From contig OZ244625.1 of the NCBI GenBank assembly GCA_965218555.1, forward strand, positions 4,774,001-4,838,000: a DNA stretch of 64,000 nucleotides, read 5' to 3'. This DNA comes from JAPPLB01 sp965218555. GTDB taxonomy: Bacteria; Acidobacteriota; Terriglobia; Bryobacterales; UBA6623. Every line of letters starts with the position of its first letter. Within the stretch, counting starts at the first letter, position 1. This document shows, in pieces, positions 43,987 through 51,538 of the stretch. The notes under the pieces are model-generated. The model was not told the DNA's origin. It made no database searches and was given only the letters and a program-made list of their open reading frames with translations. Position numbers and translations under genes: made by a program.

Positions 43987-45171
43987 CTAAGTCAGAGTCT
44001 CTACTAGCAGGTCAACGTCCGCGAGGTTGTTAAAGACTGATGGCGAGACCCGCATTTGCCCGGGCTTGCCGTTCCTCAATGTGACAATCACACCCGCTTT
44101 CTCCAGCCGCTGACTGGCTTTTGCCACATCAGGAACCAGAAACGTCGCAATGGGACTCTCGTTCCCACGCGGGGTGATCGAGGGATAGCCGATTGCCGGC
44201 AATTCAGCTTGGAGCTTTCTGATCAACGGCCGCACATGGGCCTGGATGTTTTCGACTCCCAACTCGAGTATGTAGGCCAGGGCTTCGTCCTGACACACAA
44301 AACCAACGTGATTCGGCGTGCTGACCTGGTACTGCCGAGCATCCTTCGCGCCGGACCCCTTGCTGCCGAACTGCACCGGCCCCAAAGCCCCGTCGTGCAA
44401 TTCTCCCGCCACGTACAGGTACCCGAATCGGCCCCCCATCAGCCATTTGTAAGCCGAGCAGGCCAACAGGTCGACGCCCATTGTCCGGACGTCGATCGGC
44501 ACCGCGCCGGCGGCCTGAATCACATCGATGAAGACGTACGCTCCGTGCCTATGCGCCAGTTCGCAGATCGCCTCAATGTCGTGCAAATAGCCGTTGACGT
44601 TTGAAACCAGCGCCAGTGCAACCAGTCTGGTCTTACCATCGATCGCTCTCTCCATATCGGCGAGGTCAATGGTGTAGTCCTTGTGCTTCACAATGCGAAC
44701 GTCCAAGCCCCGCGCCTTTCGTGAGCGGTAGTTGAACAAACTGCCGCCGTAGTGCAAGTCGTTCGTGACGACATTGCCTCCGGATTCATGAACACGCAAG
44801 CCGTCCACCACGAGATTCTCCGCAATCTGCGTGCTGGGCACGAACGCAATCTCGGTTGACTTCGCACCGATCAGCCGCGCGAACATCCCCCGGACGTTCT
44901 CCTGCAACTCGGTGTTCTCGTATTTGGCCCGACCCGCATCCGGACCGTTGGTCAGGTATCCGATGTATTCCTGCATCGCGGCGGATGAATGTTTTTCCAG
45001 GGGGTGCTCCAACGCGCAATTCAGGTAGGTTTCCCGCTCGGCCCAGGGAAAGTCCGAACGGGCCGACGCGACGGATCTTCGGCGTGGGGCAGCACTGCCG
45101 GCATGCGAGGCAAAGCCGGCGGCTCCGAGAGCCGCAGCCGCGCCGATGAGTTGGCGACGATTGAGTTTCAT
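43987..45171 (-). CDS. Tat-exported class V aminotransferase (cysteine desulfurase/epimerase-like)
   Basis: 394 residues. The Tat signal is LNRRQLIGAAAALGAAGFAS. The PLP fold-type I domain contains EIAFVPSTQIAENLVVDGL, VVTNDLHYGGSLFNYR, VALALVSNVNGYLHDIEAI, the Asp/Gln cofactor-binding FIDVIQAAGAVPIDV, and the Schiff-base lysine in LLACSAYKWLMGGRFGYLYV. The C-terminus ends RVSPSVFNNLADVDLLVETL. It groups with isopenicillin-N epimerase-like and desulfurase-like enzymes. Export suggests that PLP is loaded before Tat transport. The substrate is unknown. It is a tandem paralogue of the next gene on the strand (45225), 53 bp away. Confidence 0.87.
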   Translation of the reverse strand: MKLNRRQLIGAAAALGAAGFASHAGSAAPRRRSVASARSDFPWAERETYLNCALEHPLEKHSSAAMQEYIGYLTNGPDAGRAKYENTELQENVRGMFARLIGAKSTEIAFVPSTQIAENLVVDGLRVHESGGNVVTNDLHYGGSLFNYRSRKARGLDVRIVKHKDYTIDLADMERAIDGKTRLVALALVSNVNGYLHDIEAICELAHRHGAYVFIDVIQAAGAVPIDVRTMGVDLLACSAYKWLMGGRFGYLYVAGELHDGALGPVQFGSKGSGAKDARQYQVSTPNHVGFVCQDEALAYILELGVENIQAHVRPLIRKLQAELPAIGYPSITPRGNESPIATFLVPDVAKASQRLEKAGVIVTLRNGKPGQMRVSPSVFNNLADVDLLVETLT

Positions 45172-45224
45172 TGGTTCCTCCCGGTCTTAGCGTGTTTTTC
45201 TCACCATCAGACGGCTGAAGCCCG

Positions 45225-46448
45225 CTAGGCAAGTGCGCCCAGCAGTTTGTCGACGTCTTGATGATTGTTGAAGACAGAGGGTGAAAGCCGCATCTTGTTG
45301 CCGAAACGCATGGCTACGTGAACGCCCGCAGCCCGAAGCTTTTTTCTCGTCGAAGACGGATCGCTCGCTTCGAAGACGACGATGGGGCTTTCATTTCCCT
45401 TCGGCGTGATCGATGGATAGCCGAGTTTGGGCAGTTCGTCCTGCAAACGATTCGTCAAGCCCCGAACGTGCTTCCGTATGTTCGCTACACCGAGCTGATG
45501 AATGTAGTTCAGGCTCTCCTGCGCACAGACTACCCCCTCGTAGGACGGATAACTGACTTCATAGCAACCGGGCCCAGGCCTCGGCCGGAATGTGATCTCG
45601 TCAAGCGCGGTATCGGGCCGTTCGACCCACGGCTCATAGTTGAACCGTACGCCGCCAGAATGCTGCGTCGGCTTCACGATGTTTCGCTGGAGGTCCTCGC
45701 GAACATAGAGGAAGCCAAATCCCTTTACGCCCATCAGCCATTTGTACGTCGAGCAAGCGGCGAAATCGACGCCCATGGCGCGTACATCGATCGGCACCGC
45801 ACCGGCTGCCTGAATCACGTCGACGTAGAGGTACGCGCCTTGCGAATGAGCAAGGTCGCTGATGACCTTGACGTCGGAAAGATACCCGTTCACGTTCGAC
45901 ACCAAGGTAATGGAAACGAGCTTCGTGTCGCCGTCGATTGCGTTCCGCATGTCGTCGATATCGATGCTCCAGTTTCGATTCTTGACGATGCGCAGATCAA
46001 GCCCTTCCTGCTGCCGCATCTTGTAGTTGTAGAGGGCGGCCGTATAGTGCAGGTCGTTCGTGACAACGTTGCCTTTTGACAAGACGTCCGCCATCCCGTT
46101 CAACAGATTGCTCTCCGCCTCGATCGTGCTGCGGGCAAAGGCAATCTCCGAAGGCTTTGCGTTGATGAGTCGGGCAAACAGATTCTTTGCTTCGCCGCGG
46201 GGCGGCGCCCACGACGGCCACCACGGTTCGCCGACCTGATGGGCCGCCCAATCGACGTAGCGGTGCAGCGCCGCTGCGGAATGCACACTGAGCGGATGGG
46301 ATGAGGCGCAGTCGAAATACGCGGCCGTTCGCGCTCTCGGAAAATCCGCGCGCACCGCTTCAAAGTCAACTTCGGTCGCGGCGGCCGGGGCCGACCGCGA
46401 TGCCGCGCTCAGAGCCGCGGCCGTACCCAGGAATTGGCGTCGATTCAT
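45225..46448 (-). CDS. Second Tat-exported class V aminotransferase, tandem paralogue
   Basis: 407 residues with Tat signal MNRRQFLGTAAALSAASRSA. The same motifs as the gene at 43987 are present: EIAFARSTIEAESNLLNGM, VVTNDLHYTAALYNYK, VSITLVSNVNGYLSDVKVI, YVDVIQAAGAVPIDVRAMGV and the PLP lysine in FAACSTYKWLMGVKGFGFL. An extra segment (PTQHSGGVRFNYEPWVERPD) is found before the C-terminal domain. The pair diverged enough to differ in substrate. Its signal peptide and 5' region are nearly identical to those of the unrelated gene at 46697 (see the 166-bp repeat). Transcribed before its paralogue, so probably the first gene of the pair. Confidence 0.87.
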   Translation of the reverse strand: MNRRQFLGTAAALSAASRSAPAAATEVDFEAVRADFPRARTAAYFDCASSHPLSVHSAAALHRYVDWAAHQVGEPWWPSWAPPRGEAKNLFARLINAKPSEIAFARSTIEAESNLLNGMADVLSKGNVVTNDLHYTAALYNYKMRQQEGLDLRIVKNRNWSIDIDDMRNAIDGDTKLVSITLVSNVNGYLSDVKVISDLAHSQGAYLYVDVIQAAGAVPIDVRAMGVDFAACSTYKWLMGVKGFGFLYVREDLQRNIVKPTQHSGGVRFNYEPWVERPDTALDEITFRPRPGPGCYEVSYPSYEGVVCAQESLNYIHQLGVANIRKHVRGLTNRLQDELPKLGYPSITPKGNESPIVVFEASDPSSTRKKLRAAGVHVAMRFGNKMRLSPSVFNNHQDVDKLLGALA

Positions 46449-46546
46449 AGCATCCCTCCGACCGGCTTCGATATCTCTACCCGGACGCGAACTTCGCTGT
46501 CTCTGGACTCACGGCAAGCTTGCAGCCGGTCGCAGACAGGATAACC
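46381..46546 (-). repeat. 166-bp duplicated 5' region plus Tat signal, copy 1
   Basis: Contains the first 68 coding bases of the aminotransferase at 45225 and 98 bp of its upstream sequence. It matches 47470-47635 without gaps and with only scattered mismatches, at an offset of 1089 bp. Confidence 0.85.
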
Positions 46547-46696
46547 AACCATCGCCGCTGTGCGGATGCATCCTTCGTATGGGATCAGCAGACCCGGTTT
46601 CAGCGACAACAGATCAAAGAGCGAACTCTGGCTCATCGTTGTTCCCCAGGGGCGATACGGCTTCAAGGGTAGCGACCAGATTGCCTGACGCTACCC

Positions 46697-47537
46697 TTAC
46701 TCACACTTGGCGGTCGCTTCCTCGAAAGCAAGCGTCGACTCGGCGTCGAACTTGCGGCAGTCGTACCACTCGATGTCGTCTCGTCGGAGATAGGGCGGTC
46801 TGGACATGTGATAGACATACCGTGCCCCCACGGGCAGCAGGTACGTACTTGGGCCGATCGGCATGTAATCGTAGTCGAGACGAAAGGAGGATTGCCGGAC
46901 GGGATACTCGGGCGGGATGCCCAGCCTCTCCCTGACGTCGAGACGCAGGACTTTGCCCGTCTCTTTCTCTATAGATCAGACCCTTGTAGCCGACGTTGAC
47001 GGGCCACATTTTCTTGCCAAAGGTGTCGAACCCCAGGAACAGTATCCCACTGTAGCGATGCTTCGGAACCTCCACGCGGAAGACGTGCACATCGCGCCCG
47101 CCGAGAACGGCGTTGCCGGAGCACCTGAAGACGGCCTCGGATTCAGGTCGGAACAAGTTGAAAAGCGTGCGTCCGAATTCGCCGGAGACGTTGCCGGCGC
47201 CTACCTGCCTGAAGTTCTTGTTGGACGGACGGCCGTTGACGGTGATGGTGCGGTAGGATTCGACCTTGTCGACAAAGCGCACCTCGGCGACCGTTTCAGC
47301 GGTCTGCCGCCAAGCGGAACCGTCGCCGGAGTCATCGCTGAACTTACGGTTGACCTGCGTGCAGATGAAGTTGTGAAGGTTGTCGATGTAGGCCAGCGCG
47401 CTGCTGCGGGTGCGCTTGATGATGTCGTCGCCCAGCGCCGTGGCGGAGTCCTGCGCGAGGCCGACGGCGGCGGCCGGGGCCGACGGCGATGCCGCGCTCA
47501 GAGCCGCGGCCGTACCGAGGAATTGGCGTCGATTCAT
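46697..47537 (-). pseudogene. Tat-exported acidobacterial protein of unknown function, frameshifted
   Basis: The start ATG 47537 gives Tat signal MNRRQFLGTAAALSAASPSA. The mature domain reads YIDNLHNFICTQVNRKFSDD, VDKVESYRTITVNGRPSNKN, SGEFGRTLFNLFRPESEAVF, RVEVPKHRYSGILF and NVGYKGLIYRE. At about 46968 the frame is lost. The expected continuation KETGKVLRLDVRERLGIPPE, then YPVRQSSFRLDYDYMPIG, STYLLPVGARYVYHM and FDAESTLAFEEATAKCE lies in another frame and stops at 46697-46699. The pattern (LPNF.C.Q...R; SGEFG..L; GL.Y...E...VMR; FLLP) is a family I know from many Acidobacteria, perhaps LolA-like, with no function assigned. One or two bases are missing or extra; this is a pseudogene or a sequencing error. 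Confidence 0.72.
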
Positions 47538-47635
47538 TGCACCCCTGCGAGCGACTTCGATACCTCTACCCGGACGCAAACTTCGCTGTCACTGGACTCG
47601 CGGCAAGCTTGCCGCCCATCGCAGACAGGATAACC
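47470..47635 (-). repeat. 166-bp duplicated 5' region plus Tat signal, copy 2
   Basis: Contains the first 68 coding bases of the frameshifted Tat protein at 46697 and 98 bp upstream. It is the partner of 46381-46546. The homology stops inside the signal peptide coding region, and the mature proteins are unrelated. Confidence 0.85.
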
Positions 47636-47675
47636 TCTGTCTGTCCTTTGAGAAAATCGGTGCGGCAGACGTGGG

Positions 47676-48572
47676 CTAGACACCGGAAGACACCGAATCC
47701 GGCCTGGACTGGTCGGCCTTGCGAAGCAATTCCTCGCTCAACACCGTCGGGCACCAGTATTGCTCGATATGCTCGATCACCATTTCCGTGCCGCGCTCAT
47801 GGGATACATAGGGAGCATCACGCGGATCGTACATGGCGTCGGTGAGGTCGCGAACGAGCACGACGTTGCGGCCCAGCCGCTTCATCTGACGGATGCCAAA
47901 GGGCCGTCCCAGCACGCACATGTTCGTGTGAACGCCCGTCATGACAATGTTGCGAATCCCGAGCTGTTCACAGTAGTTGTAGATTTCCTGTCCGTTGTCG
48001 CTGATCCCGTCGTAGGGACCGATCTCGATATCGGGGTGCTGGCGGTTATACATGCGTACGCGCGGCCGAAGCACTTCGTCGTCGCAAGCCTCGTTCTGGT
48101 CGTCAATGGGCAACGCTGCTTCCATTTCCCTGTCGAGATAGCACCACCTAGCGATCGGCACCGGCGGCGTGACGTGAGGAGCATCGATCATCCGTTGGCG
48201 CTGCGGGACGTCCTTATAGAAATCCATCGTGTTGCTGGGTGAATGGATGATCGCGACGCCGTTGTCGCGCGCAGTCCTGAGCACCTGGTTGAACCGCGGA
48301 ATCATCACTTCCATGCGCCGCACCGCCGAAACGCAGTAGAGGTCATCCCACATGTCGCAGATGAGCAACGCGGTTTCGGACGCCTTCCAGTCAAGGTTTC
48401 GCTCAAAGAGTTGGGTCTTCCTGCCGCCTGCGGGCATCTCAACCCGGCTGCGTGCCCGCAGGAGAAGGCGACCGCTTTTTACGGGGCGGTTGGGAAGCGC
48501 GGTCAGGCGCGTGAGGGCGCCGCCGGCAAGACCGCCGGCAAACAGAGCAAGAGCAGAACGGCGAGTGATCAT
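47676..48572 (-). CDS. Tat-exported isochorismatase-like cysteine hydrolase
   Basis: 298 residues. The Tat-like signal is ITRRSALALFAGGLAGGALT. The cysteine-hydrolase triad of the family is present: Asp in TALLICDMWDDLYCV, a Lys/Arg region around DVPQRQRM, and the nucleophilic Cys in NIVMTGVHTNMCVLGRPFGI with the preceding TGVHTN cis-peptide motif. An insert (WCYLDREMEAALPIDDQNEA) is larger than in nicotinamidase. Family members hydrolyse nicotinamide, isochorismate, N-carbamoyl amines or related substrates; which one cannot be said. Export of such an enzyme is unusual. It is transcribed toward the Tat gene cluster and has a mobile element upstream. Confidence 0.85.
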   Translation of the reverse strand: MITRRSALALFAGGLAGGALTRLTALPNRPVKSGRLLLRARSRVEMPAGGRKTQLFERNLDWKASETALLICDMWDDLYCVSAVRRMEVMIPRFNQVLRTARDNGVAIIHSPSNTMDFYKDVPQRQRMIDAPHVTPPVPIARWCYLDREMEAALPIDDQNEACDDEVLRPRVRMYNRQHPDIEIGPYDGISDNGQEIYNYCEQLGIRNIVMTGVHTNMCVLGRPFGIRQMKRLGRNVVLVRDLTDAMYDPRDAPYVSHERGTEMVIEHIEQYWCPTVLSEELLRKADQSRPDSVSSGV

Positions 48573-48640
48573 GTGGGAGCCTCCGATTCTGGCTGTATTC
48601 TATCCCCGACGACAGACTGACACAAGCTAACAACCCGGCA

Positions 48641-49340
48641 TGTCAACGCAATAACGCAATATAGAAAGTTCCCCTTTCTCAGCATGGGTTCATTTCGCGG
48701 CTAACGGCGCTCGTCGTGAGGCCGACCGAGAACGGCTGACTTTTCGTGGACACTTGCTCAGGGCAAAAAGAATGCCGGGATAATGCGCACAATACCGGGA
48801 TATCACGGCAATCGTGGTCAGGGAAGCAGTGACTTGGCGGCAAAAAAGCCGGTAAATGGCGGTAAATGGCGGGCAATAGCGGGCAATCGTGGGCAGGGAT
48901 GCAGTGACTGGGCGGGCGCGGCGGTCCGGGCGGCGGTTCTTGGTTGTGCGACCCTTACGCACCCACGGCGAACCGAACGGGCATTCCGACACCTGATTTG
49001 CGACAAGACGCACCCTCCCTGGGCCTAACCTGCATTTCACACCACCTGACGGGGGAAGCAAGCGATACGACCGCCATGACTTCGTTGCGCTTGCTTGGCG
49101 TGCTCGATGTAGGGTCAAATACACCTGCGCGCGCCAAGCGGCTCGCGCCTCGTCCTGCCGGCCCTCTCCCGCACTTCGTTTCCCGACGTGGTGAGATATA
49201 CAGGCCAGGATTCCCGCCTCCCTGTCGTCATGCTATGCAGGCCGGGGCGGCAAAAACAAGACTGAAGGGCTTCAGTCCGTCGAGCCGAAGGCGAACGTTC
49301 TACTTTGCGCACCAGGGGAACTTCTCACCTTGCGCCGACA
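48641..49340. mobile_element. Non-autonomous mobile element M1 (700 bp) with 15-bp direct repeats
   Basis: The element begins TGTCAACGCAATAACGCAAT and ends ...GCGCCGACA. Its right end, reversed, reads TGTCGGCGCAAGGTGAGAAG and then TTCCCC, a second motif GCGCAAAGTAGAACGTTC lying further in. The left end has the same kind of compound repeats (GCAATATAGAAAGTTCCCC). Flanks 48626-48640 and 49341-49355 form a 15-bp direct repeat with two mismatches. It shares most of its interior with M2 (53547), including the hairpin ACTGAAGGGCTTCAGT at 49261-49276, and encloses repeat copy D. No transposase is encoded. TGT...ACA ends, compound terminal sites and long direct repeats recall IS481 or IS21 families, but I cannot assign one. 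Confidence 0.72.
49029..49204 (+). repeat. Dispersed intergenic repeat, copy D, with both inverted ends, nested in M1
   Basis: The most complete copy: left end CCTGCATTTCACACCAC (49029-49045), right end GTGGTGAGATATACAGG (49188-49204). The uninterrupted IS110 target ACCACCTGACGG is at 49041-49052. Relative to M2, this copy replaces about 60-70 bp of the host element, so it was not a simple insertion. Confidence 0.82.
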
Positions 49341-49417
49341 GCCAACAACGCGGCAATGGACGCTGCAAACGGAACGCCCCGGCCCGGCTACCCGGCCTGC
49401 CTTTCCACCCCACATCC

Positions 49418-49723
49418 CTACTCCTTGATACGCGGTGCTTCAATTACCTCCACATCCATCACGCTGTGCTCTACATCGACCACGTCGCCGGCCGGCCGCC
49501 GCATCGACTGCCGGCTCCACTTACGCATGTGCCACCACATGCGCACACCGAAAAAAACCAGCAACAGCGCTCCGACAATGAGAAACACCGTGAAGAACAG
49601 AAGCAGCCCGGCAACCGCCACCACGCCCAGAAGAGCGGCCAATACCCGGCCCGGACCACTTCGCAGCCACGGCGGAAAGTTCACTGCAGCTGAACCCAGA
49701 TGCACTTTGAACGGCATGGCCAT
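49418..49723 (-). CDS. Small membrane protein of unknown function
   Basis: 101 residues. After an amphipathic start (MAMPFKVHLGSAAVNFPPWL), one long or two closely spaced membrane helices span about 27-62 (RVLAALLGVVAVAGLLLFFT, then VFLIVGALLLVFFGVRMWW). A charged C-terminal tail ends DVEVIEAPRIKE. Proteins of this length and build recur in Acidobacteria and are annotated as hypothetical. It lies 21 bp downstream of the sulfatase at 49745 on the same strand and may be co-transcribed with it. Confidence 0.6.
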   Translation of the reverse strand: MAMPFKVHLGSAAVNFPPWLRSGPGRVLAALLGVVAVAGLLLFFTVFLIVGALLLVFFGVRMWWHMRKWSRQSMRRPAGDVVDVEHSVMDVEVIEAPRIKE

Positions 49724-49744
49724 GTCCCCGGAGCCGGCGCCCCG

Positions 49745-51466
49745 TTATTCCACCCTCCTCAGTACGACATTACCGACAGCGCTGTTGTCCGTCACGATCT
49801 CCCGGTCGCTTCCCGGCGCCTGAGCCCATACATCCAACTCCGCGTCTCCGGAGGGCAGGTCGAAGAACGCATGATCCGAACCCGGCGCCAGATCCTTCGC
49901 TTGCACGACGCCGTTCACACTCAGATAGAGCGTCGCCGGCCCCTCCCACCAAGCCTCTTCCTCTCGTTTCACACGGACTTCATACCGCCCTGCCCGCTCG
50001 ATCGCAGTCTTCCATGTCGTTGGGCGACCGCCGACATAGGTGGAATCCTGATACCGCGAAAGGACGGCCACGGTCTCGGCCCGGGAACCGATATGAATGC
50101 CCCCCGGCTCGAATGAGCGCGTGCTGCGAACATCTTCGAACCAAGCTTCGTAGCGCGCTCGCAGATCCTCGACGATGTCCGGTCGTTCCTCGCCGATGTT
50201 CTTCTCTTCGCCCGGGTCCATGCTCAGATCGTAGAGCTCCGTTGGCGGTGTCCCGGTGAAGCTCCAAGCTTCATCGGAGAAAGTCCCGGGACTCAAAACC
50301 AGTTTGCACGCCTCACTTCGCACCGCTGCATTCTGATACCGCTTCGGGGTGAGGCCGCGATGGCACTGGAAGAACAGAATCCGATCGCCCGGTCCGGCGG
50401 GTTCTCCGCGGAGCACCGGCAGCAGGCTGAGCCCGTCCATTTCGTCGTCCGGTTCGACGCCCGCGGCTTCCATAAGAGTTGGAGTCACGTCGATGTGCGC
50501 GGCGATCGAGCTCAGCTTCGCCGGCGCAGCCAGAACCGCGGGCCATTGCCACAAACTGATTGCCCGGATGCCACCCTCATACGTAGATGCCTTCCTGCCC
50601 TTCAGCCCGGCGGTGTAACGACGCTGCTGCGGACCGTTGTCACTCAGGAACACCACCAAGGTGTTCTCGCGCAGTCCCAACTCGACCAGCTTGTCCTGCA
50701 ACCGACCGAAGTTGTCATCGATGTTCTCGACCATCGCGTAGACCTTGGCGGTGTCCTTGTCGAGCCCCGCGTCGAGATATGGCCGCGCATACTCATCAGG
50801 GACGATCAGCGGCGTGTGCGGCGCGTTCGTCGGAATATAGGCGAAGAACGGTTCACCTCTGTTCTTTTCGATGAACGCCAGAGCGGCGTCAAAGAAGACA
50901 TCGGTGCAGTAGCCCTTCGCTTCGAACCGCTGCCCATTCTTCCAAAGAAGAGGATCGAAATAGTCGTTCGGACGATCCGGTGTCTGATTGATTCCGCCCG
51001 ATTTGTGGATCAGCGACTCCTCGAACCCCTGGTCCATCGGACGGATCGGATAGTTGTCTCCGAGGTGCCACTTGCCGAAGATTGCCGTCCGATACCCCGC
51101 TGCTTGCAGTCTCTCCGCGAGGGTGACCTCATCGGCATGCATCTTCGCCCCGCCGCGCGAGGTGTGGATGACGCCGGTCCGGTAGTAGTAACGTCCCGTT
51201 AGCAGGCTCGCACGAGTCGGCGCGCATACAGGACTCACGTAGAAGTTGGTGAATTCGACCCCTTGCGCGGCGAAACGGTCCAGATGGGGTGTCCTGATCC
51301 TGTCGTTGCCGTGCGTTCCGAGGTCTCCGTAACCCTGATCGTCGGTCAAGACGACGATCACGTTGGGAGGGCGTTCCGTGTCGCCTTCCTGGCCGCAAGA
51401 AACAAGCACCAGGGCGATCCCAACCGCGGCGCTAACGACCCAAACCATCTTTCTTGCAAAGTTCAC
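49745..51466 (-). CDS. Lipoprotein arylsulfatase with C-terminal beta domain
   Basis: 573 residues. The signal ends in a lipobox (VGIALVLVSC, C24), so the enzyme is probably anchored by lipid. The catalytic domain has NVIVVLTDDQGYGDLGTHGN for the metal site and SPVCAPTRASLLTGRYYYRTG with C81 as the formylglycine precursor. FGKWHLGDN and VVFLSDNGPQQRR are also present. After the sulfatase domain (to about 450) there is a 120-residue beta-rich tail (TTWKTAIERAGRYEVRVKRE, LYLSVNGVVQAKDLAPGSDH) similar to the C-terminal domains of arylsulfatase A-type family S1 enzymes. It hydrolyses sulfate esters in the periplasm or at the surface. Divergent from the gene at 51539. Confidence 0.92.
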   Translation of the reverse strand: MNFARKMVWVVSAAVGIALVLVSCGQEGDTERPPNVIVVLTDDQGYGDLGTHGNDRIRTPHLDRFAAQGVEFTNFYVSPVCAPTRASLLTGRYYYRTGVIHTSRGGAKMHADEVTLAERLQAAGYRTAIFGKWHLGDNYPIRPMDQGFEESLIHKSGGINQTPDRPNDYFDPLLWKNGQRFEAKGYCTDVFFDAALAFIEKNRGEPFFAYIPTNAPHTPLIVPDEYARPYLDAGLDKDTAKVYAMVENIDDNFGRLQDKLVELGLRENTLVVFLSDNGPQQRRYTAGLKGRKASTYEGGIRAISLWQWPAVLAAPAKLSSIAAHIDVTPTLMEAAGVEPDDEMDGLSLLPVLRGEPAGPGDRILFFQCHRGLTPKRYQNAAVRSEACKLVLSPGTFSDEAWSFTGTPPTELYDLSMDPGEEKNIGEERPDIVEDLRARYEAWFEDVRSTRSFEPGGIHIGSRAETVAVLSRYQDSTYVGGRPTTWKTAIERAGRYEVRVKREEEAWWEGPATLYLSVNGVVQAKDLAPGSDHAFFDLPSGDAELDVWAQAPGSDREIVTDNSAVGNVVLRRVE

Positions 51467-51538
51467 TGCGGTTTCACCGACCGACGTTCGAAGGACGACC
51501 CCATTCTAGCCTCAACCCGTCGTCTACAATGACGAGGA

